Source of the DNA: Brenneria rubrifaciens
GTDB taxonomy: Bacteria > Pseudomonadota > Gammaproteobacteria > Enterobacterales > Enterobacteriaceae
Direction: 5' to 3'
Assembly: GCF_005484945.1 (NCBI RefSeq)
Contig: NZ_CP034035.1
Span: 930,001 to 994,000, forward strand
DNA length: 64,000 nucleotides
The stretch's first letter is position 1. Each line of letters begins with the position of its first letter. The position numbers were made by a program, and so were the translations under genes. Of the stretch, positions 61,429 to 64,000 are shown in pieces. Below the pieces are notes generated by a model. It did no database searches. It had not been told where the DNA came from and saw only the letters and a list, made by a program, of their open reading frames with translations.

Positions 61429-61920
61429 ATGCCATCTTTCGATATTGTTTCGGAAATTGATATGCAGGAAGTCCGCAATGCGGTGGAAAACGCGACGCGG
61501 GAGCTGAGCACCCGTTGGGATTTTCGCAATGTTCCGGCCAACTTTGAGTTGAATGAAAAATCACAAACTATCAAGGCGGCCAGCGAGTCGGACTTTCAGG
61601 TTCAGCAATTGATCGATATTCTGCGTGAAAAGTTGATGAAGCGCGGTATTGAGAGCGGCTCGCTGGAAGTCCCCGAGGAGATGGATCATAGCGGTAAAAC
61701 CTACAGCGTTGAGGCTAAACTGAAGCAGGGTATTGAAAGCGCGCTCGCGAAAAAGCTTGTGAAGCTGATTAAAGATAGCAAGCTGAAAGTCCAGGCACAG
61801 ATCCAGGGTGAACAGATTCGCGTGACGGGGAAATCTCGTGATGATTTGCAAAGTGTGATGGCGTTAGTGCGCGCCGCCGATTTGGGGCAACCGTTCCAGT
61901 TCATCAATTTTCGCGATTAG
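61429..61920 (+). CDS. yajQ: YajQ family nucleotide-binding protein
   Basis: This UPF0234 protein (163 aa) begins [20 protein letters not shown] and has [16 protein letters not shown], the central [20 protein letters not shown] and the end [20 protein letters not shown]. Homologues bind nucleotides, including cyclic di-GMP in Xanthomonas and Pseudomonas relatives. Here, that function would link to the siaD cyclase only by speculation. ATG 61429 follows AGGAG. Confidence 0.95.
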   Translation: MPSFDIVSEIDMQEVRNAVENATRELSTRWDFRNVPANFELNEKSQTIKAASESDFQVQQLIDILREKLMKRGIESGSLEVPEEMDHSGKTYSVEAKLKQGIESALAKKLVKLIKDSKLKVQAQIQGEQIRVTGKSRDDLQSVMALVRAADLGQPFQFINFRD

Positions 61921-61928
61921 TCTCTTTA

Positions 61929-61954
61929 CAGGCCAACGTTCTCTGGCCTGTTTT
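61929..61954 (+). terminator. Terminator after yajQ
   Basis: Seven-bp stem CAGGCCA / TGGCCTG followed by TTTTA. A second hairpin AGCGGGC / GCCCGCT follows at 61957-61977. Confidence 0.75.
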
Positions 61955-62005
61955 ATAGCGGGCAATCTCTGCCCGCTCCCCTGCGGGCCGCCGCAAGCGA
62001 CGTTA

Positions 62006-62028
62006 AAAATCGCTCCCGGCGATTTTTA
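62006..62028 (-). terminator. Terminator of yajR
   Basis: AAAATCGC-TCCCG-GCGATTTTT, an 8-bp stem with T-rich flanks in both directions, directly at the yajR stop. The layout resembles the 41-bp repeats before phoB. Confidence 0.6.
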
Positions 62029-63390
62029 TGACGGACTGACCAGTGCTTCCAACTGTTTTCTACTGGTTTTTTTATTGTCGATTTTAACGTAAGCGCTGCA
62101 TTCATCAGGCACGATGATCACTTCCGCCACGCCGGGCTGAGTGCGCATTTTCTGCTCAAGTTGGTTATCTTTTAATGCCAAATCGGAAAGCGTAATTCTC
62201 AGACTGCTTAGGTAAGGAGGCTCCTGCATGGTAAACCCGACCAGTAACCAGATAGCGGCAATCACGACGCCCGCGATAAAGACAAATGACGCCCCGTACA
62301 GCTCGAAAAGTCCGCCGCCAAGACTGCCGCCGATCGCCACCCCAATAAACTGCGTGGTCGAGTAGACGCCCATCGCGGTCCCTTTATAGCCTGCCGGCGA
62401 CTCTTTGCTGATGAGTGAAGGCAACAACGCTTCCATGACGTTGAAGGCCAGAAAGAACAGCTGCACCCCGAAAATAATCTGCCAGATAGCGTTTTCCGCC
62501 TGCCATAACACCAGTTCAGCCGCGATCAGTACGATGATACAGCCGACGAACACTTGCTTCATCCGTCGCTTCAATTCGGCATAAATAATAAAGGGCACGA
62601 CGCCGGCGAATGAGATCAGCATGGTAACCAAATAGACTTTCCAGTGATCCTGCGGGGGTAAGCCTGCTTTCTCAAGTACTCTAGGCAAGGCTACGAAGCT
62701 GGACATCAGCAAGATATGTAAGCACATAATGCCGAAGTTCAGCTTTAGCAGCCGGCTATTCGCCAACACTTTATGAAAACTGCCGCGTACGATAGCCGAC
62801 TCGCGATTGAGGATATGCGCTGGCGCGGCGGGGATTATGGTGAGCGTGATAAAAATACCTATAACAGTCAGGAACGAGATACCCCAGAAGAGCGCATGCA
62901 ACCCAAATGCGTGCGTGACAATTGGGCCGACAACCATGGCAATCGCAAAGGTGACGCCGAAGCTGACGCCAATAAATGCCATGGCTTTGGTGCGGTTCTG
63001 TTCGCGCGTCAGATCGGAAAGCAAGGCCATGACAGCGGCGGAGATCGCGCCCGATCCTTGCAAAGCCCGGCCAAGAATGATGCCCCAGATTGAATCACTC
63101 AGCGCGGCAACGATGCTTCCCACAGCAAAAATCAGTAATCCTCCTACGATTAGCGGTTTTCTGCCGACCCGGTCCGACAGCAGTCCAAACGGGATCTGAA
63201 AAATAGCCTGCATCAAGCCATAGATGCCAATCGCGATACCGATAAGCGTTTCGCTGGCGCCTTGTAACGCCATACCGTAGGTGGTTAGTACGGGCAGTAC
63301 CATGAACATGCCAAGCATGCGTAGTGAAAACACCGTACCTAAGCCCCATGTGGCACGCAACTCACCCGGGGTCATTTTGTTATCGTTCAT
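62026..63390 (-). CDS. yajR: MFS transporter YajR
   Basis: This 12-helix major-facilitator drug-efflux-type transporter has a C-terminal cytosolic domain. The motif-A segment is GLLSDRVGRKPLIVGGLLIF. Also seen are SLRMLGMFMVLPVLTTYGMA and GRALQGSGAISAAVMALLSD. The terminal soluble domain (QLEQKMRTQPGVAEVIIVPD, CSAYVKIDNKKTSRKQLE) is the ferredoxin-like YAM domain known from E. coli YajR. It has 454 aa, as in E. coli. Its physiological substrate is unknown. Confidence 0.94.
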   Translation of the reverse strand: MNDNKMTPGELRATWGLGTVFSLRMLGMFMVLPVLTTYGMALQGASETLIGIAIGIYGLMQAIFQIPFGLLSDRVGRKPLIVGGLLIFAVGSIVAALSDSIWGIILGRALQGSGAISAAVMALLSDLTREQNRTKAMAFIGVSFGVTFAIAMVVGPIVTHAFGLHALFWGISFLTVIGIFITLTIIPAAPAHILNRESAIVRGSFHKVLANSRLLKLNFGIMCLHILLMSSFVALPRVLEKAGLPPQDHWKVYLVTMLISFAGVVPFIIYAELKRRMKQVFVGCIIVLIAAELVLWQAENAIWQIIFGVQLFFLAFNVMEALLPSLISKESPAGYKGTAMGVYSTTQFIGVAIGGSLGGGLFELYGASFVFIAGVVIAAIWLLVGFTMQEPPYLSSLRITLSDLALKDNQLEQKMRTQPGVAEVIIVPDECSAYVKIDNKKTSRKQLEALVSPS

Positions 63391-63636
63391 GCTTACCTCT
63401 GGAGAACAGTCGGCGTTATTCTAATTCGCTATCCGGTATTCCGTAAACGTATACCCTTAATATTACAAATTACAGGTATGTTGGCTTTATTTTCAGCCTG
63501 GGATAGCGGTGGTTTATCGATGGTGATTTTGTGGAGGAACCCTCGTAATTCCAGAAAATACACTGCAAAGGACGCTCGTTGAGGGACGGCCTGAAACATG
63601 GATGACCCTTATCAGAACGGCAGGGAGACGTTTCTT

Positions 63637-64000
63637 TTACAGTTTCTCCCATTCATTATCCGAAAAGTGAGTATGCTCTACCATTTCCCAGGCTTCATTT
63701 TTTATATCCGATACGCTTCCCGTCATATATATACGTGCTGACTTTATGTCTTTCGACGCGACACCATAGAGAGAATCAAATGTTTTTTTATCTGCATTAT
63801 TATTTAAGTTGTACAGCTTACTCTGTTGCCCATCAATGACAATACCGTTGCCAGCGAGGTGAACGAAATTCATACAGTGACTGAACTCTCTGTTTTTCAA
63901 CGGTACAACGATGATGGCTTTTTCTCCTGGTTTAATATGCGATAAAAGTACTGTAGAAACAGAGGTATCAGCGGTAACGGGATGCTCTTGCATTGTTGCG
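63637..64000 (-). CDS. C-terminal part of a papain-fold-like protein, possible effector or toxin (partial)
   Basis: The frame is open to the right window edge, so only the last about 121 residues are seen. The segment IVVPLKNREFSHCMNFVHLA followed by GNGIVIDGQQSKLYNL has the layout of the His-and-Asp half of papain-like toxin/effector domains (His...Asn...Asp-Gly-Gln). The catalytic Cys would lie beyond the window. An ATG at 63993 exists but would begin in the middle of the fold. It lies after yajR at the end of core synteny and is AT-rich, which suggests horizontally acquired DNA. The assignment is by motif resemblance only. Confidence 0.45.
   Translation of the reverse strand, partial: ATMQEHPVTADTSVSTVLLSHIKPGEKAIIVVPLKNREFSHCMNFVHLAGNGIVIDGQQSKLYNLNNNADKKTFDSLYGVASKDIKSARIYMTGSVSDIKNEAWEMVEHTHFSDNEWEKL

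Noticed and set aside
63535..63575. GGAACC on the plus strand near the right end as a possible second hrp box
   Set aside because: No CCACNNA occurs 15-16 bases downstream, and it points into no gene.

Overview
The window is chromosomal DNA of a plant-associated enterobacterium. The core gene order matches the E. coli segments aroL-ppnP-rdgC-sbcCD-phoBR-brnQ-proY and acpH-queA-tgt-yajC-secDF-yajI-nrdR-ribD-ribH-nusB-thiL-pgpA-dxs-ispA-xseB-thiI-yajL-panE-yajQ-yajR. Between these lie a hexuronate (uxu) locus, a siaABCD-type signalling operon and a HrpL-type promoter driving a CesT-family chaperone and a family of candidate type III effectors. Together these suggest Pectobacteriaceae (Brenneria, Pectobacterium, Dickeya or Lonsdalea type). 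The genus is an inference.

Left end (1-5.5 kb): an incomplete hcp gene of type VI secretion, then the wreck of a P4-like integrative element. Its integrase is frameshifted and split by a complete IS21-family element (1373-3497, 4-bp target duplication). The integrase remnant is fused to a broken P4-type primase, in which a solitary 23-bp IS21 end is embedded. Two poorly characterised minus-strand genes follow. Imperfect repeats near 0.57 and 5.2 kb may be old attachment sites.

5.5-13 kb: grxB, yjdM and an mltB-like lytic transglycosylase, a decayed tauE/lysR pair, and the siaABCD operon (PP2C phosphatase, kinase, SiaC target, diguanylate cyclase). The phosphatase carries a CBS-like sensor instead of a membrane sensor. 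13-18.5 kb: uxuR, uxuB and uxuA for glucuronate/fructuronate catabolism, an ansB pseudogene, aroL and ppnP.

18.5-36 kb: a FliA-promoter chemoreceptor gene interrupted by an IS4-family (IS10-like) element, rdgC, sbcCD, phoBR behind a clear Pho box and a duplicated 41-bp hairpin repeat, a PstS-like protein, a MetJ-controlled MetE-like gene, brnQ and proY. 36-51 kb: a YbdG-type channel, a peroxiredoxin, acpH, the queuosine/Sec operon, a second identical-length IS4-family copy inserted in the loop of the secF terminator, yajI, then the nrdR-rib-nusB-thiL-pgpA run.

51.4-54.9 kb is the most unusual part. Four tandem paralogues lie downstream of a CesT-type chaperone gene preceded by a textbook hrp box. 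Only one paralogue keeps a full Cys-His-Asp set. One has Ser in place of Cys, one has lost the whole catalytic core, and one is a short remnant. The isoprenoid/thiamine core genes follow (dxs, ispA, xseB, thiI, yajL, panE, yajQ, yajR). At the right edge is the C-terminal part of another papain-fold-like protein. No tRNA, rRNA or CRISPR array was seen.
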